Assembly (NCBI GenBank): GCA_002412925.1
Contig: DHVZ01000087.1
Location: 62,001-126,000, forward strand
Origin: Anaerolineales bacterium UBA5195
GTDB taxonomy: Bacteria > Chloroflexota > Anaerolineae > Anaerolineales > Villigracilaceae
DNA length: 64,000 nucleotides
Direction: 5' to 3'
Under the pieces are notes generated by a model, which saw only the letters and a program-made list of their open reading frames with translations, was not told the DNA's origin and did not search any database. Positions 1 through 9,660 of this stretch are shown in pieces. The first letter of the stretch is position 1. Each line of letters starts with the position of its first letter. The position numbers and the translations under genes were made by a program.

Positions 1-1449
1 CCCTCTCGCGACTTTATGGAATTGAGCCAGCATCTTTTCGCCAGCTTCTCCCGTACCACCCGCCATGATTAAATTTTCTTTGGCTGCATCGTAAAAGTAA
101 ATTTGAGTATGGTAATAGCCAAAGGCATTCTTGACCTGATTGACCACCTCGGTCACCAATTGTTGTTGATCAAGAATGGTGGAAATACGGCGGCTGACTT
201 CGGAGGAAGTAGCCAAGGCCTTGGTGCGCTCAGCTACACGCTGCTCAAGAGAAACCTGGATGGCCTGTAATTCACGGTTGCTGACCGCTAATTCTGCCTG
301 CGCTATGCGGCGCCGGTTATTGTTGATCACCAGGAAGACAATGATAAAGATCAGGACAACAAACCCGGCCAAAATACCCCAGATTAAACCCTTGTTTTCC
401 TCGTAGAAGGAGACCGGCCGGTCGAGAACAAAACTCCCCTCCGGCAAGCGGGATATGTCGATCTTCCACTTCTCCAAAACCTTGTAATCGAACATATACT
501 GGGCCTGGGTCTGTTTTTCAACGGGGATGGCTTGCGGAGCTTCGCCGTTCAGGACACGAATCGCCACTTTGGCGGCGCGTTCGCCCTCGGTGTAGCCGCT
601 AGTCAGTTTCCCGCCAACGATGCCATAACCCAGGCTGAAATCCCAAGTGCCGTAAACCGGCACAGAACTGCTTTCTGAGATTAACGTCGTAAATTGATCG
701 TACTCGTAAAGCCCGCCCACGTTATCCTTAAAAAAAATGGTCAGGAGCACCAGACTGTTGGATGGCAACGCGCCCACTCTCTGGCGGACTTCCTCCATGC
801 TGATATCTTCCAGGAGTTGGAAGGTGACTTGTGGGTATTGGGGAATAAGTTTTAAAACAGCCTCGTGAATTATTTGTCCGGTAACCGAAGTGTCGTTGAT
901 TACGGTAATATTCTTGGTTTCTGGATGTAATGTTAAGGCCAAATCGAGCGTACCTTTGATATCGGCCTCCTCGCTGACGCCCGTAAACCTTTCGAAACCG
1001 ACCAGCCGGTTGGTGTCAAAGAAGTTAGCACCAACGAAAACCACCGGCACATCTGGGAATAAAGTATCTGCATTCTTAAACAAGAAATTCAGGGCGGCAT
1101 CATCGGAAGACATGATTAAATCAAGTTTGGTACCCTTGTATTTGGTTTGATAAAGTTGCCGCACTTGCTCCAGGTATTCAGGGCTGGTGACTCGTTTTGT
1201 ATCCAGATATTCAATGCGAAAATCGACATCGCCCTGCTTGGCAAAGGTCTCCGAAAGAGCGCGTTCGATATCATCTGAAAACTTATACCCAGGGTGATAT
1301 GAATTGATATACAAAACCTGCTTGCGCACAGCCTGAGCCGCCGCCGGGGATGGATGAACAGCTACCAGGATCAGTGAAGCCAGAAAAGCCGCAAGAAAGA
1401 TCAGGTGAAGCCAGCCGCGTATGATTCTTGATATTTGTGTCAGGTTCAT
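1..1449 (-). CDS. Sensor protein with ABC-type substrate-binding domain, TM and GAF (partial)
   Basis: The gene starts at an ATG at 1449 and runs off the left edge. Translation shows a signal peptide (hydrophobic stretch then AAAQA), a periplasmic domain opening with [16 protein letters not shown], one TM helix near residue 360, a coiled coil with [16 protein letters not shown] spacing, and the start of a GAF domain ([15 protein letters not shown]). The periplasmic part resembles the ABC_sub_bind family fused to sensor kinases. It follows the REC-REC-GAF-PAS gene by 4 bp, so the two are co-transcribed. The output domain lies outside the window; a histidine kinase is likely but not seen. The ligand is unknown. 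Confidence 0.85.
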   Translation of the reverse strand, partial: MNLTQISRIIRGWLHLIFLAAFLASLILVAVHPSPAAAQAVRKQVLYINSYHPGYKFSDDIERALSETFAKQGDVDFRIEYLDTKRVTSPEYLEQVRQLYQTKYKGTKLDLIMSSDDAALNFLFKNADTLFPDVPVVFVGANFFDTNRLVGFERFTGVSEEADIKGTLDLALTLHPETKNITVINDTSVTGQIIHEAVLKLIPQYPQVTFQLLEDISMEEVRQRVGALPSNSLVLLTIFFKDNVGGLYEYDQFTTLISESSSVPVYGTWDFSLGYGIVGGKLTSGYTEGERAAKVAIRVLNGEAPQAIPVEKQTQAQYMFDYKVLEKWKIDISRLPEGSFVLDRPVSFYEENKGLIWGILAGFVVLIFIIVFLVINNNRRRIAQAELAVSNRELQAIQVSLEQRVAERTKALATSSEVSRRISTILDQQQLVTEVVNQVKNAFGYYHTQIYFYDAAKENLIMAGGTGEAGEKMLAQFHKVARG

Positions 1450-1453
1450 ATTC

Positions 1454-3121
1454 TTATCCTCTGGATGAAGTTTCATGCAGGGTGGCCACATAGCCATCTT
1501 CGACAGGCGTTACAAGCACGTTATAAGTCTGTTTGTTCGACCAGGCAATCAGGCAAGACTGGCAAGCGTCGGTGACTTGGGCCTGATCTAAAAGGCCAAT
1601 CAGGAGGGTGTTTTCGAACCTGGTTTGCAATGGTTTTCCAAGCTCGATTTCGTGGCCCTTGAATAATTTTTGCGCCGCAGTGTTCGCCATGGACATTTTT
1701 TTCTCGGCATCGAAGATCAGAATGGCATCGGTAGTATTTTGCAAGACAACATTCAAACGCTGTCGCTCCTGTTTCATGGTTGTAAATAAGCGCGCATTCT
1801 CCATCGCGATGGCCGCCTGGCTGGCAATGGCCTGCAAAAGCAGCATGTGTTCCTGCGAAAAATATTCGGGTTGTTCGTGGGCCAGGGCCAACAACCCCAG
1901 TAAATCGAAACGCCCAAAGATCGGAACAACAACCAGCGAACGCGACGGATCTCCCATCGCAGCAGGCCAGCGTGCATCTTTACCCGTATCGCCAATCACA
2001 AATCCCTGGCGGGTATCGTTAACCTGTTTCAGGAGTGGAGCCAAATCGGGTATTTCAGGCGTAAAATTCTCTTGTTTTTCTGAAGGAATTCGATATGTCT
2101 TCTGGGAATTCCCTTGCGGCTCAAGCATGATCAGGTGACCCATGAACGCCCCCAGCGTTTCCACCGTTCGGCGCAGGATAACATCGGCCAGGTCGGTCAG
2201 ACTGGTGCGAGCGCTTAACTCCCGGCCAATTTCAGGCAACAGACTCAACTCTTTGTTTCGGCGGCGGACAGTGTCTTCGGCTTGCTTAACCCGCAATTTA
2301 GTACGGATGCGCGCCAGAAGTTCACGGCGGTCAAATGGTTTCGTGACATAATCATCGGCGCCCAGATTCAGGGCAAGCTGCATATCCGCCGGGTCAAGCC
2401 GGGCCGCAGTCAGGATGATGACAGGGAGATGCTCAGTGGCAGGGTCCGAACGAATTTCCTGCAGTACCTGGAAACCATCCTTGCCAGGCATATTCACATC
2501 GAGCAGGAGCAAATCGGGCATTTCTGCGCGCATTACTTCCAGCGTTTCCACCCCGTCGCAGGCAGTCACCAGATCATAGCCCTCACCCTGCAAATAACGC
2601 GTCAGGAGGACCATATTACTGGGGTTATCATCGGCAACCAGGAGCTTGAATGCCGGGCGCGCTTCCTGCGATTGTCCGGCAGATTGAGCAGGCTCCATCT
2701 CTTCGAGCGCTTTGCGAACAACCTGGCAAATGCGTTCCGGATGAATGGGCTTGATCATGGTTTCATTTACTTTTACGCGCCGGGCACTTTCTTTCAAACC
2801 CGGAACGTCGTAAGCAGTGATCAGGATGGTATAAGTGGGACCACCTGCAGGGTGCAAACGCAGTTTTTCGATTAATTCAAGCCCATTCATGCCGGGCATC
2901 ATCATGTCAGTAATGACCAAGTCCACCGATTCGCCTTTGACCTGCTCCAGGGCCATCTCGCCATCCGTGGCTGAAATGACATCGAGGCGGGGGCTGATGC
3001 GAGCAACGGCACGGGCCAGGGTCATGGCCGTACTCGGGTTATCATCCACGATCAGGATGCGCGCCTTATGAAGATCGGTAACGATAGCTGGTTCGTCAAT
3101 ATCCATGCTGCTATTTTGCAT
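1454..3121 (-). CDS. Two-receiver response regulator with GAF and PAS domains
   Basis: Two receiver domains lie in series: the first carries [13 protein letters not shown] and the second [13 protein letters not shown], each with the phospho-acceptor Asp, and the switch Lys is in TMIKP and YVTKP. A GAF domain (about residues 310-455) and a PAS domain (about 465-550) follow. There is no kinase or DNA-binding domain, so it probably relays or integrates signals by protein contact. I chose ATG 3121, which has GGAAG about 10 bp upstream; a longer TTG start at 3181 would lie inside the preceding terminator. It sits 4 bp before the partial sensor gene. Confidence 0.85.
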   Translation of the reverse strand: MQNSSMDIDEPAIVTDLHKARILIVDDNPSTAMTLARAVARISPRLDVISATDGEMALEQVKGESVDLVITDMMMPGMNGLELIEKLRLHPAGGPTYTILITAYDVPGLKESARRVKVNETMIKPIHPERICQVVRKALEEMEPAQSAGQSQEARPAFKLLVADDNPSNMVLLTRYLQGEGYDLVTACDGVETLEVMRAEMPDLLLLDVNMPGKDGFQVLQEIRSDPATEHLPVIILTAARLDPADMQLALNLGADDYVTKPFDRRELLARIRTKLRVKQAEDTVRRRNKELSLLPEIGRELSARTSLTDLADVILRRTVETLGAFMGHLIMLEPQGNSQKTYRIPSEKQENFTPEIPDLAPLLKQVNDTRQGFVIGDTGKDARWPAAMGDPSRSLVVVPIFGRFDLLGLLALAHEQPEYFSQEHMLLLQAIASQAAIAMENARLFTTMKQERQRLNVVLQNTTDAILIFDAEKKMSMANTAAQKLFKGHEIELGKPLQTRFENTLLIGLLDQAQVTDACQSCLIAWSNKQTYNVLVTPVEDGYVATLHETSSRG

Positions 3122-3180
3122 GAATTTCTTGCTTCCGCCGATTGCTATATGGTGGAATAGTTGGCAATAGTTGGCAAGCA

Positions 3181-3215
3181 AAAAGCCCGCCTGGCCGGGC
3201 CAAAAGCGGGCTTTT
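3181..3215 (-). terminator. Rho-independent terminator
   Basis: A perfect 10-bp stem pairs 3181-3190 with 3206-3215, with an inner GGCC-rich loop. Read on the minus strand it ends in a run of T. It lies 23 bp after the OmpR-type regulator gene and separates that transcript from the two-receiver gene. Confidence 0.85.
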
Positions 3216-3237
3216 CAAAGAATCGGAAGATGGAATA

Positions 3238-4038
3238 TCAATCTGCCACGAATCGGTACCCCGTTCCGCGCACATTGATCAAATATCTGGGTTTGCTTTC
3301 ATCGGGTTCGATTGCCTGCCGAATATGGTGAATATGCCACTTGACCAGTTCCTGGGCCTCGCGAAATTCGACTTCGTAGCCTTGGGCCTCTGTCACCAGA
3401 GTCTGATAATCCACCACGTTGGGAGCATGTCGGAAGAGTACCAACAAGTAATCAAAAGTGGTGGGGGGTAAGTTGACGTTCTTTTCGCCAAAAGTCAAAC
3501 GGCGGGCATATAAATCCAGGGTGATCTTGCCGCGTGCGAGGAATCTGCCGTTGTCAATACCGACCTTGGATGCCTGCTCCTGAATGCCATCAACATTTTC
3601 CAGATTTTTGAGTTCGTCTTCAAGCGCCCCGATTTGCGATTTAATCTGGCGCTTGCGCTGTTCGCGCACCTGCCGAATAAGAATCGTTTCTGTGCGCTTA
3701 ACCAGGTCGCGCGGCTGGAGCGGTTTTAAAAGATAATCTGTCGCTCCTTGCCGGAGAGCCTCCAGGGCAGAATCCAGGTCTGGCTGGGCTGTAAAGAGTA
3801 CAACCGGTATTTCAGGAGACTTTGCATGGATGGCCTTTAATACATCCATTCCATTCATGTCTGGCATCCGAAGATCCAAATAGACCAGATCGAATGTCTG
3901 CTGCCCGAGGAGGGCCAGGCCCTCTTGCCCACTTGCGGCGGTGGTAACCTCAAAGTTGGCGCGCTGGAGAATACGCGCCAGGGTATGCCGCAAAGCGGCC
4001 TCGTCATCGATGACTAAGATATGACCAGAGATGCCCAT
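3238..4038 (-). CDS. OmpR-type response regulator
   Basis: The N-terminal receiver has the acidic pair in IDDE, the phospho-acceptor in LVYLDLRMPDMNG and the Lys in YLLKP. A charged coiled-coil linker (about residues 125-160) leads to a winged-helix domain ending in YLINVRGTGYRF, the usual OmpR/PhoB C-terminus. The ATG at 4038 overlaps the kinase stop codon (TGATG), so translation is coupled to the upstream kinase; a GTG one codon earlier is also possible. It is the probable partner of that kinase. Targets are unknown. Confidence 0.92.
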   Translation of the reverse strand: MGISGHILVIDDEAALRHTLARILQRANFEVTTAASGQEGLALLGQQTFDLVYLDLRMPDMNGMDVLKAIHAKSPEIPVVLFTAQPDLDSALEALRQGATDYLLKPLQPRDLVKRTETILIRQVREQRKRQIKSQIGALEDELKNLENVDGIQEQASKVGIDNGRFLARGKITLDLYARRLTFGEKNVNLPPTTFDYLLVLFRHAPNVVDYQTLVTEAQGYEVEFREAQELVKWHIHHIRQAIEPDESKPRYLINVRGTGYRFVAD

Positions 4039-6806
4039 CACGGCTCAATCCCCTTCGCAGGAAGCCAAACCTTGAAGACGGCCCCTGCTTTAGAATTATT
4101 TTCAGCCTGGATCTCCCCATGGTGCTGGTGAATAATATCATGCACGATCGTCAAACCAAGCCCGGTGCCAGTATCTTTGTCGGTTACAAAAGGCTCGAAT
4201 ATGCGGGGAAGTATTTCAGGGCTGATGCCTGGTCCTGTATCTGAGAATGTCAGTAAAACCTGATTTTGTTCAGCCAAATATTGGGTGCAAACAGTGAATT
4301 CGCCTCCAGACCGCATAGCTTCGGTCGCATTCATAAACAGATTCAAGATCACCTGCCTGATCTGGTCAGGAAGACCCGGCACATTCGGCAATTCTGGCTC
4401 GGGTTGAAAATTAAAAGTGATACTCTTGTGGCGCATGTAGGTGGAGGTCAGGGCATGCACGTCTTCAATGACGTCGTTCAGACAAATATCTTTAAAATCT
4501 TCCACCTGGGTGCCGCGGTAAGTGACGCGCAGCCTGCTGATCAGGGATGCCATCCGTTCTGTTTCAGACAAAATAACAGCCAAATCTTGCTGCCCTTGCT
4601 CAGAAAGTTTTTCGTCTTCTTTGATCAGGAAGAGAGCATTTTGAATGGCCTGTAATGGGTTATTCAATTCATGTGATACAGAAGCAAGCAGGCGACCAAC
4701 GGCTGCAAGCCGCTCGCTTTGAATTAATTGGGTGCGGGTCGCTTTCTCCTGGCGCAGGGAGGCTTGCAACTCTTCGTAAAGATTTGCCTTCTGCAAAGCA
4801 ACAGCTAATTGATCAGCTACAGCCATCATTAAGTTCATTTGGCGCAGAGAGAATTGCCGGGGAGGTTTTTCCTGGATATCAAGAACGCCCAGCACTTGAT
4901 CATTGATTTTAATCGGGATACACAACTCCGATTGTGTCTCCTGCATAAGCGGATTGCGGATAAAAAAAATGACGGCATCCACATTATTGGTCATAAATGG
5001 CTCGCCAAACTCGGCTACGTGCCCAACAATACCCTCGCCGACGGCCAGGCGATGGCCTGCCTCCAAGAGTTCTTCCGCGTTCTCCCCGCTGGCATAGCGA
5101 ACCACCAGCTCGTTGCTTTGACTATCCACTACAAACACCTGGATATGATAATAACCAAAATTTTGCCGCAAAAGATTGGTGATATCCTCCATCAACTGGT
5201 CGGGATTTAAGGTGGCAGCCAGCCCTCGGCTGATCTTATAAAGGGCGTTAATCTCCTGTAAATCCTCGCGGGTTGTCTCCAGCAGGTTGGCGTTCTCAAT
5301 GGCAATTGCGGCCCGGATACCCAACGCGTCGAGCAGGCGGTTGTCATCGGGCGTAAATGCATTCGTCTTGTCACTATCAATACTGATTGTTCCTACCACC
5401 CGATCCTGGTTTTTTATGGGCGCCACGATGAGCGAACGATATTTTACAGGGATGGTTTGACTGATAAAGCGGGGGTCAGTGCGCACATCAGAAATTGAGA
5501 TGCTATTTCCGGTCGCAATCACTTGGCCAGCCACCCCCTCCCCCAAACGCATATTCAGCTTCATTTTAGATGATCCTCTTCCCGCCACTGCTCGCGGTAC
5601 CAAAATCTGGTTTTCGTTATTTACCAAATGTAAAACAACGTGTTTTGCGCGAGGAATCAATTCCTTGGCCGAGTCAATGATCAGCTGCAAAACTGTTTCG
5701 AGCCCGACTTGTTCTGTTTCGCCTAACGCGCGTTCAATTTTGGTCAGCGCGTTCGCCTCCCTCAATTGCTTTTTTATCTGAACAGCCTGCTCATCCGTCC
5801 AGAGCGCAAGCGCAACCTGGGAGCCTGCCAGTTGGGCAACGATAATCTCGTCGCCAGAAAAGTAATGGGGCGCATCAAATCCGAGAACTGCCACGCCAAA
5901 TTTGTATGTTCCTAAAACCAAGGGCAGGGCGAATGTAGAATCAGCAGGTAAAGGAAATTCTGTTATGGTTGCAAGATCAATAATCCTGGGCAAATTCAAC
6001 CCGGGCTCTGTCACAAGGGCTTGATAGTTTTTTATGGATAACGAACCCGCGGCGACATTGTCCGGCTCCAAAACAATGTTGGGAATCGGCTTCTCCAAAG
6101 GCCTGGTGGCGGCCAGGAGGCTCATTTGTCCCTGCTCTGCATTCCACCGCAGGATATAAGCATAATCGGCTATAAATAAATTCGCCAAATGGTTGGACAG
6201 GTAATAATATTTATCATCCGGCTTTGCAGGGTTAAGAATGTCTCTAACCGTCAGGCCAAAGATGGTAATAAAACGCTCAAGCGAGTTTAATTTAATCCCA
6301 ACCCGCTTGCGCTCAACAGCGTCCATTTGATAATGGCCGGCCGCATACCCTATCAAAAGCACCAGTAAATTTCCGGGCCAACCTCCCAGCAGCCAGGCAA
6401 ACCATGAACTCCCTTGCAGGATAGAAAAAAGCACTGAGTTTAGAAGAATGCCTGAGAATCCAGCGATAAGCCCCGCCCTGATTCCAAAATACCAACCTGT
6501 GACCGCAACCGGTATGGTAATTAAGGCCGCGCTGGCTGGCCCTACGAGATTTGTAAGTGGTTTGACCAGGACGAGATATAAAACCGTCAGAACCAAAACG
6601 ATTCCTGACCGTTTCAAAGGTGGAGAAGATCTTAATAATCTGATGAGGTTCCGCATTTTTGTACTACCGCCACTGGTTGACTGCATATTTACCAGCTTTT
6701 GCTTAATCGTCTGCAAACGAGACCATTTCCTGATTATTTCTTCCCTGAGATGCAGGAAAATATCGTCTATAGTAAATTTTACATTATTCTCAATCTGTTG
6801 TCTCAA
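4038..6806 (-). CDS. Membrane histidine kinase with three GAF domains
   Basis: The 922-residue protein has three or four TM helices (about residues 67-165), three GAF-like domains (about 185-345, 365-515 and 525-690), a HisKA domain with the phospho-acceptor in SVSHELNNP and an HATPase with N box LNLFMNATEA and G boxes DTGPGIS and GTGLGLTIV. The GAFs may bind small ligands or heme, but no ligand can be read from sequence. It is translationally coupled to the OmpR-type regulator, forming a complete two-component pair. The N-terminal 50 residues before the first TM look weakly conserved, so a start near MRNLIRLL is an alternative. Confidence 0.9.
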   Translation of the reverse strand: MRQQIENNVKFTIDDIFLHLREEIIRKWSRLQTIKQKLVNMQSTSGGSTKMRNLIRLLRSSPPLKRSGIVLVLTVLYLVLVKPLTNLVGPASAALITIPVAVTGWYFGIRAGLIAGFSGILLNSVLFSILQGSSWFAWLLGGWPGNLLVLLIGYAAGHYQMDAVERKRVGIKLNSLERFITIFGLTVRDILNPAKPDDKYYYLSNHLANLFIADYAYILRWNAEQGQMSLLAATRPLEKPIPNIVLEPDNVAAGSLSIKNYQALVTEPGLNLPRIIDLATITEFPLPADSTFALPLVLGTYKFGVAVLGFDAPHYFSGDEIIVAQLAGSQVALALWTDEQAVQIKKQLREANALTKIERALGETEQVGLETVLQLIIDSAKELIPRAKHVVLHLVNNENQILVPRAVAGRGSSKMKLNMRLGEGVAGQVIATGNSISISDVRTDPRFISQTIPVKYRSLIVAPIKNQDRVVGTISIDSDKTNAFTPDDNRLLDALGIRAAIAIENANLLETTREDLQEINALYKISRGLAATLNPDQLMEDITNLLRQNFGYYHIQVFVVDSQSNELVVRYASGENAEELLEAGHRLAVGEGIVGHVAEFGEPFMTNNVDAVIFFIRNPLMQETQSELCIPIKINDQVLGVLDIQEKPPRQFSLRQMNLMMAVADQLAVALQKANLYEELQASLRQEKATRTQLIQSERLAAVGRLLASVSHELNNPLQAIQNALFLIKEDEKLSEQGQQDLAVILSETERMASLISRLRVTYRGTQVEDFKDICLNDVIEDVHALTSTYMRHKSITFNFQPEPELPNVPGLPDQIRQVILNLFMNATEAMRSGGEFTVCTQYLAEQNQVLLTFSDTGPGISPEILPRIFEPFVTDKDTGTGLGLTIVHDIIHQHHGEIQAENNSKAGAVFKVWLPAKGIEP

Positions 6807-6820
6807 CCAATCTCAGTAGT

Positions 6821-7705
6821 TCACGAAACTGCTTGAAACTGCATGTTCAAGCTGGCCGGAGGGCTGCCACGCCACATTTCAATCCGCCGAAACGATTCAA
6901 CATAGCCCATCTCAAAAAAGGCTGCCAGGTGTGGGTCTCTGACCTGGATATTCTCGATTTGGGTATCGAGACGTGGAAATTGATGATGCAAATGAGAGAG
7001 AAAAGCAGACGCCATAGTGACCGGATCTCCCACTTCGGTCTTATACGCAAATCGTGTTAAGGTGAATTTTTGGCGCTGGTACACAAGCCAGCCGCGACTA
7101 TTATCAGCAAGTGTCATCTGCAAACCTGACACTTCAGAGACATTCATCAACGATTCTGACTGGTTGGTCCACGGCTGCGTTCCTCGGTCCCGTCCAATCA
7201 ATGCGAGCGCGTCAGCAGGATCCAGGCGCCGGGCATCAGCAATCACGGGATCAGGGGGTGGAATCAATGGAGCACGGCGAAGTACCAGCAGCTCGCCAAC
7301 TTCATGAAAACCAAGGCTTAAAAATAACTGGTGCGCTGGTGTATTGTTCTTAATCACTTCGAGCATCATAAAGTCAAGATGCAGGCGGGTCGCATTCTCG
7401 ATCAACCCAACCGTTAAAGCCCTTCCAACGCCAGTACGGCGCGTATTAGGCAGTACGCCCAAACGCGTTACCCATGCCCGCCCTGCACGCACACCTAACA
7501 TTGCCACACCTAGTAATTCGCCAGCTTGCATGGCAACCAGGGAATGGTCTAAATCCACATCGTAGGTCGCCACGTACTCAGCCAGGCGCGCCGCATTCAT
7601 CGGCATTGGAACCAGGTAGTCGACACGGGTCTGGTTGTAAATAGCGGTTAACTGGTCAATGGTAAATTGGCTCGCCGGGATTAGTCGAATGTCATCAGTC
7701 GTCAT
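6821..7705 (-). CDS. GNAT-family acetyltransferase, two-domain
   Basis: The N-terminal half is a GNAT domain with the acetyl-CoA loop RRTGVGRA and the strand LGVLPN. The C-terminal half is a second, weaker GNAT-like domain without a clear loop. I used ATG 7705; a TTG three codons upstream is the only longer option. It lies between a lone receiver gene (13 bp upstream) and the GAF histidine kinase (14 bp downstream), so it is probably in the same transcript. The substrate cannot be predicted. The stop codon falls within a short copy of a sequence seen in the dispersed repeat at 9499 and 12112. Confidence 0.8.
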   Translation of the reverse strand: MTTDDIRLIPASQFTIDQLTAIYNQTRVDYLVPMPMNAARLAEYVATYDVDLDHSLVAMQAGELLGVAMLGVRAGRAWVTRLGVLPNTRRTGVGRALTVGLIENATRLHLDFMMLEVIKNNTPAHQLFLSLGFHEVGELLVLRRAPLIPPPDPVIADARRLDPADALALIGRDRGTQPWTNQSESLMNVSEVSGLQMTLADNSRGWLVYQRQKFTLTRFAYKTEVGDPVTMASAFLSHLHHQFPRLDTQIENIQVRDPHLAAFFEMGYVESFRRIEMWRGSPPASLNMQFQAVS

Positions 7706-7717
7706 GGCAGGCAATAT

Positions 7718-8089
7718 TTAGCTTGGTTTCAAAAAAGAAGCAACTTGATTGGCGAATTCCTTAATCCTAAGGATGGGCTTGCTGATGTAGCCATCGCATC
7801 CATAGCTCTCTACCATTTTCCGGGCGGTTTCTTGCGGCCAGGCGGTAAACGCAATAATGGGAGTCTCGTCCAGCGAGGCTTCAGCGCGCAGCCAACCCGC
7901 CAAAGTTTGCCCGTCATAATCAGGCAAACCCAGATCGAGCAGAATCAGATCGGGATGATGCCCCAGCGCCTGCTGCAAGCCTGTTTCGGCATCGGGGGCG
8001 TGGATTACTTCATAGCCCCGAGGCGCCAACGCCTTACGGACCAGTTCAACGGTATCAAGAATATCTTCAATCAACAAAATTTTTGTCAT
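7718..8089 (-). CDS. Stand-alone receiver-domain response regulator
   Basis: The 123-residue protein is a single receiver domain with no output domain. It has the acidic pair in LIEDI, the phospho-acceptor in LILLDLGLPDYDG, the Thr in FTAW and the Lys in ISKP. CCAGGATATTGAT precedes the ATG and gives a fair ribosome-binding site. It is the first gene of the signalling block running to 3.2 kb, so it may act as a phosphorelay intermediate with the GAF kinase. Confidence 0.9.
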   Translation of the reverse strand: MTKILLIEDILDTVELVRKALAPRGYEVIHAPDAETGLQQALGHHPDLILLDLGLPDYDGQTLAGWLRAEASLDETPIIAFTAWPQETARKMVESYGCDGYISKPILRIKEFANQVASFLKPS

Positions 8090-8281
8090 ATCAATATCCT
8101 GGTCAATTCACTCGACAAACAGGCCGGGCCGACAAATGAAAAGTAATGCCCAACCGATATGCCAACGATGGATGTGCATCCTTTAATATCTTGCCCTTCC
8201 GAATTCGAGTATAGCATAAGACGCCTTCTGTAAGCTGGTAAGCCCCTTCAAATCATGGCTTTCATAAAGTCAGCGCGGTTT

Positions 8282-8371
8282 TACCGCCAAGACGCCAAAT
8301 CTGCCAAGTGCGCCAAGATTCTTGTGCTTTTCTTGGCGTTCTTTGTAAAAACCTGGCGGGCTTGGCGGTGA
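8282..8371. repeat. Imperfect inverted repeat in the 8090-8409 gap
   Basis: The left half (8282-8319) carries repeated CGCCAA units and the right half (8331-8371) carries their complement (TCTTGGCG, CTTGGCGG), so the stretch can fold into a long hairpin. It lies between mobB and the lone receiver. Repeats of this CGCCAAG type are common intergenic elements in environmental genomes; no function is inferred. The rest of 8090-8409 shows no gene. Confidence 0.6.
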
Positions 8372-8409
8372 GATTTCGACTTTAAGAAAACCCTGCCCTT
8401 CAAAGGCCA

Positions 8410-8940
8410 TCATTTTCTGCTCAGCAAGAAATGCTTTTCGATCAGCCCGACAATTCCCTGAATGTCATCAAACTCGAAATGCGGAACGCCGACCTCCAAA
8501 CGCAAATCCGAAACCAAAGCGATGCGCTGCTCTGGGGAGCCAATTAACTCAGCGCTGTTGGCGGCGCGCAGCACTTCGAGGCTGGGTTTATTGGCCTGTT
8601 TGTATCCTTCAGCAAGGATTAAATCTGCGCCTTTGATCCCTGCAACAATTTCATCCAAGCTCAGCTCTTGATCCAATTTACGATAAGCGGCAAATTTATC
8701 TGGCGAGGCGATGATAACTTGCTGGCTACCTGCCTGGGCAAACCGCCAGCTATCCTTCCCCGGAACATCAATTTCAAAACCCGGGTGCGCGTGGCGCTTG
8801 ACCGTGGCCAGGCGATAGCCGCGCCCACTCAACTCCTTGATCAGTTTTTCGAGCAGGGTCGTTTTTCCTGATTTCGATTTGCCGATCACCGTCAAGACCG
8901 GGGTGGCTGCCTGGTTATTATTATCTGGATCTTCAGTCAT
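8410..8940 (-). CDS. mobB: Molybdopterin-guanine dinucleotide biosynthesis protein B
   Basis: The 176-residue P-loop GTPase has Walker A GKSKSGKTTLLEKL near residue 20, the family stretch ATVKRHAHPGFEIDVPGKDS and later DLILAEGYK. MobB is an accessory GTPase that aids formation of the guanine dinucleotide form of molybdenum cofactor. Length and motif order fit the family. It lies 23 bp after the ferritin-like gene. No molybdoenzyme is in the window. Confidence 0.93.
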   Translation of the reverse strand: MTEDPDNNNQAATPVLTVIGKSKSGKTTLLEKLIKELSGRGYRLATVKRHAHPGFEIDVPGKDSWRFAQAGSQQVIIASPDKFAAYRKLDQELSLDEIVAGIKGADLILAEGYKQANKPSLEVLRAANSAELIGSPEQRIALVSDLRLEVGVPHFEFDDIQGIVGLIEKHFLLSRK

Positions 8941-8963
8941 TGGCTACGCGTATATTTTCGTTA

Positions 8964-9464
8964 TTATCTTGTGCGCATCATCAAGGAGTCCAAGTCTTCA
9001 TCAAGGGATTGTAAATCTTCTTCGTGTTCGACTTCCTGTTGAAGAATGGTCAGCGCAATGTTGTATGTTACCGGATCTTTGTCCTTAACAATTTGCAGAA
9101 GCTTCTGGTAGACATCAATTGCGCATTGCTCCCCTTTGATGTTTTGCGCCAGGATTTGTTTAACGAATGGATCGGTGGGGGCATCATAGCCACAATGGGT
9201 GTGCTTGAGCCACTCAGCAGGACTAATGAGCGGCGTGCCACCCAATTGAATGATGCGCAGCGCCAGCAGATCGGCATGAGCCAATTCTTCGGTGGCATGC
9301 AAGAGCAGTTCAGAGGCAACCGCATCTTTCATGGGCCCCTTGACGATTTTGGCTCCCAGCCAATACTGGTAATATGCCAGCCATTCATCAGCAAAAGCCT
9401 GGTTGAGAAGACCTAACAACTCATCCACGTCCATTCCTACAATTTGACGACCTTTTGTACCCAT
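8964..9464 (-). CDS. Ferritin-like/bacterioferritin-type diiron protein
   Basis: The 166-residue four-helix bundle has the expected iron ligands: Glu in FADEWLAYYQYW, ELLLHATEELAHAD with ExxH, Glu in KGEQCAI and QEVEHEEDL. This pattern is that of ferritin-like proteins, which oxidise and store iron or detoxify peroxide. AAAGGAGCATGAA precedes the ATG, a good ribosome-binding site. The exact subfamily (bacterioferritin, Dps-like or other) cannot be fixed; no heme-ligand Met can be assigned. Confidence 0.85.
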   Translation of the reverse strand: MGTKGRQIVGMDVDELLGLLNQAFADEWLAYYQYWLGAKIVKGPMKDAVASELLLHATEELAHADLLALRIIQLGGTPLISPAEWLKHTHCGYDAPTDPFVKQILAQNIKGEQCAIDVYQKLLQIVKDKDPVTYNIALTILQQEVEHEEDLQSLDEDLDSLMMRTR

Positions 9465-9498
9465 TTCATGCTCCTTTCATTGGCTTTGTACAATTATC

Positions 9499-9545
9499 AG
9501 AAGCTCACGAAGCCTCTCCGAAATTTCAACTTTCGCAAAGTACTA
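9499..9545 (-). repeat. Dispersed palindromic repeat, copy A
   Basis: Core AAGCTCACGAAGCCTCTCCG followed by AAATTTCAACTTTCGCAAAG. It is the reverse complement, with a few changes, of 12112-12162. It lies between the ferritin-like gene and the glucosidase gene. The remainder of 9465-9660 has no gene. Confidence 0.7.
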
Positions 9546-9660
9546 CTTAGCTTGGTGAGAATATAACTTAAACTGGCCTCTTCTGCCAGTGTCTGAACGG
9601 GATCTCCAGAATCTACCTGCCGGCCCGATGGGCTTACGGGGTGAAGTGCCGGCTTTGATC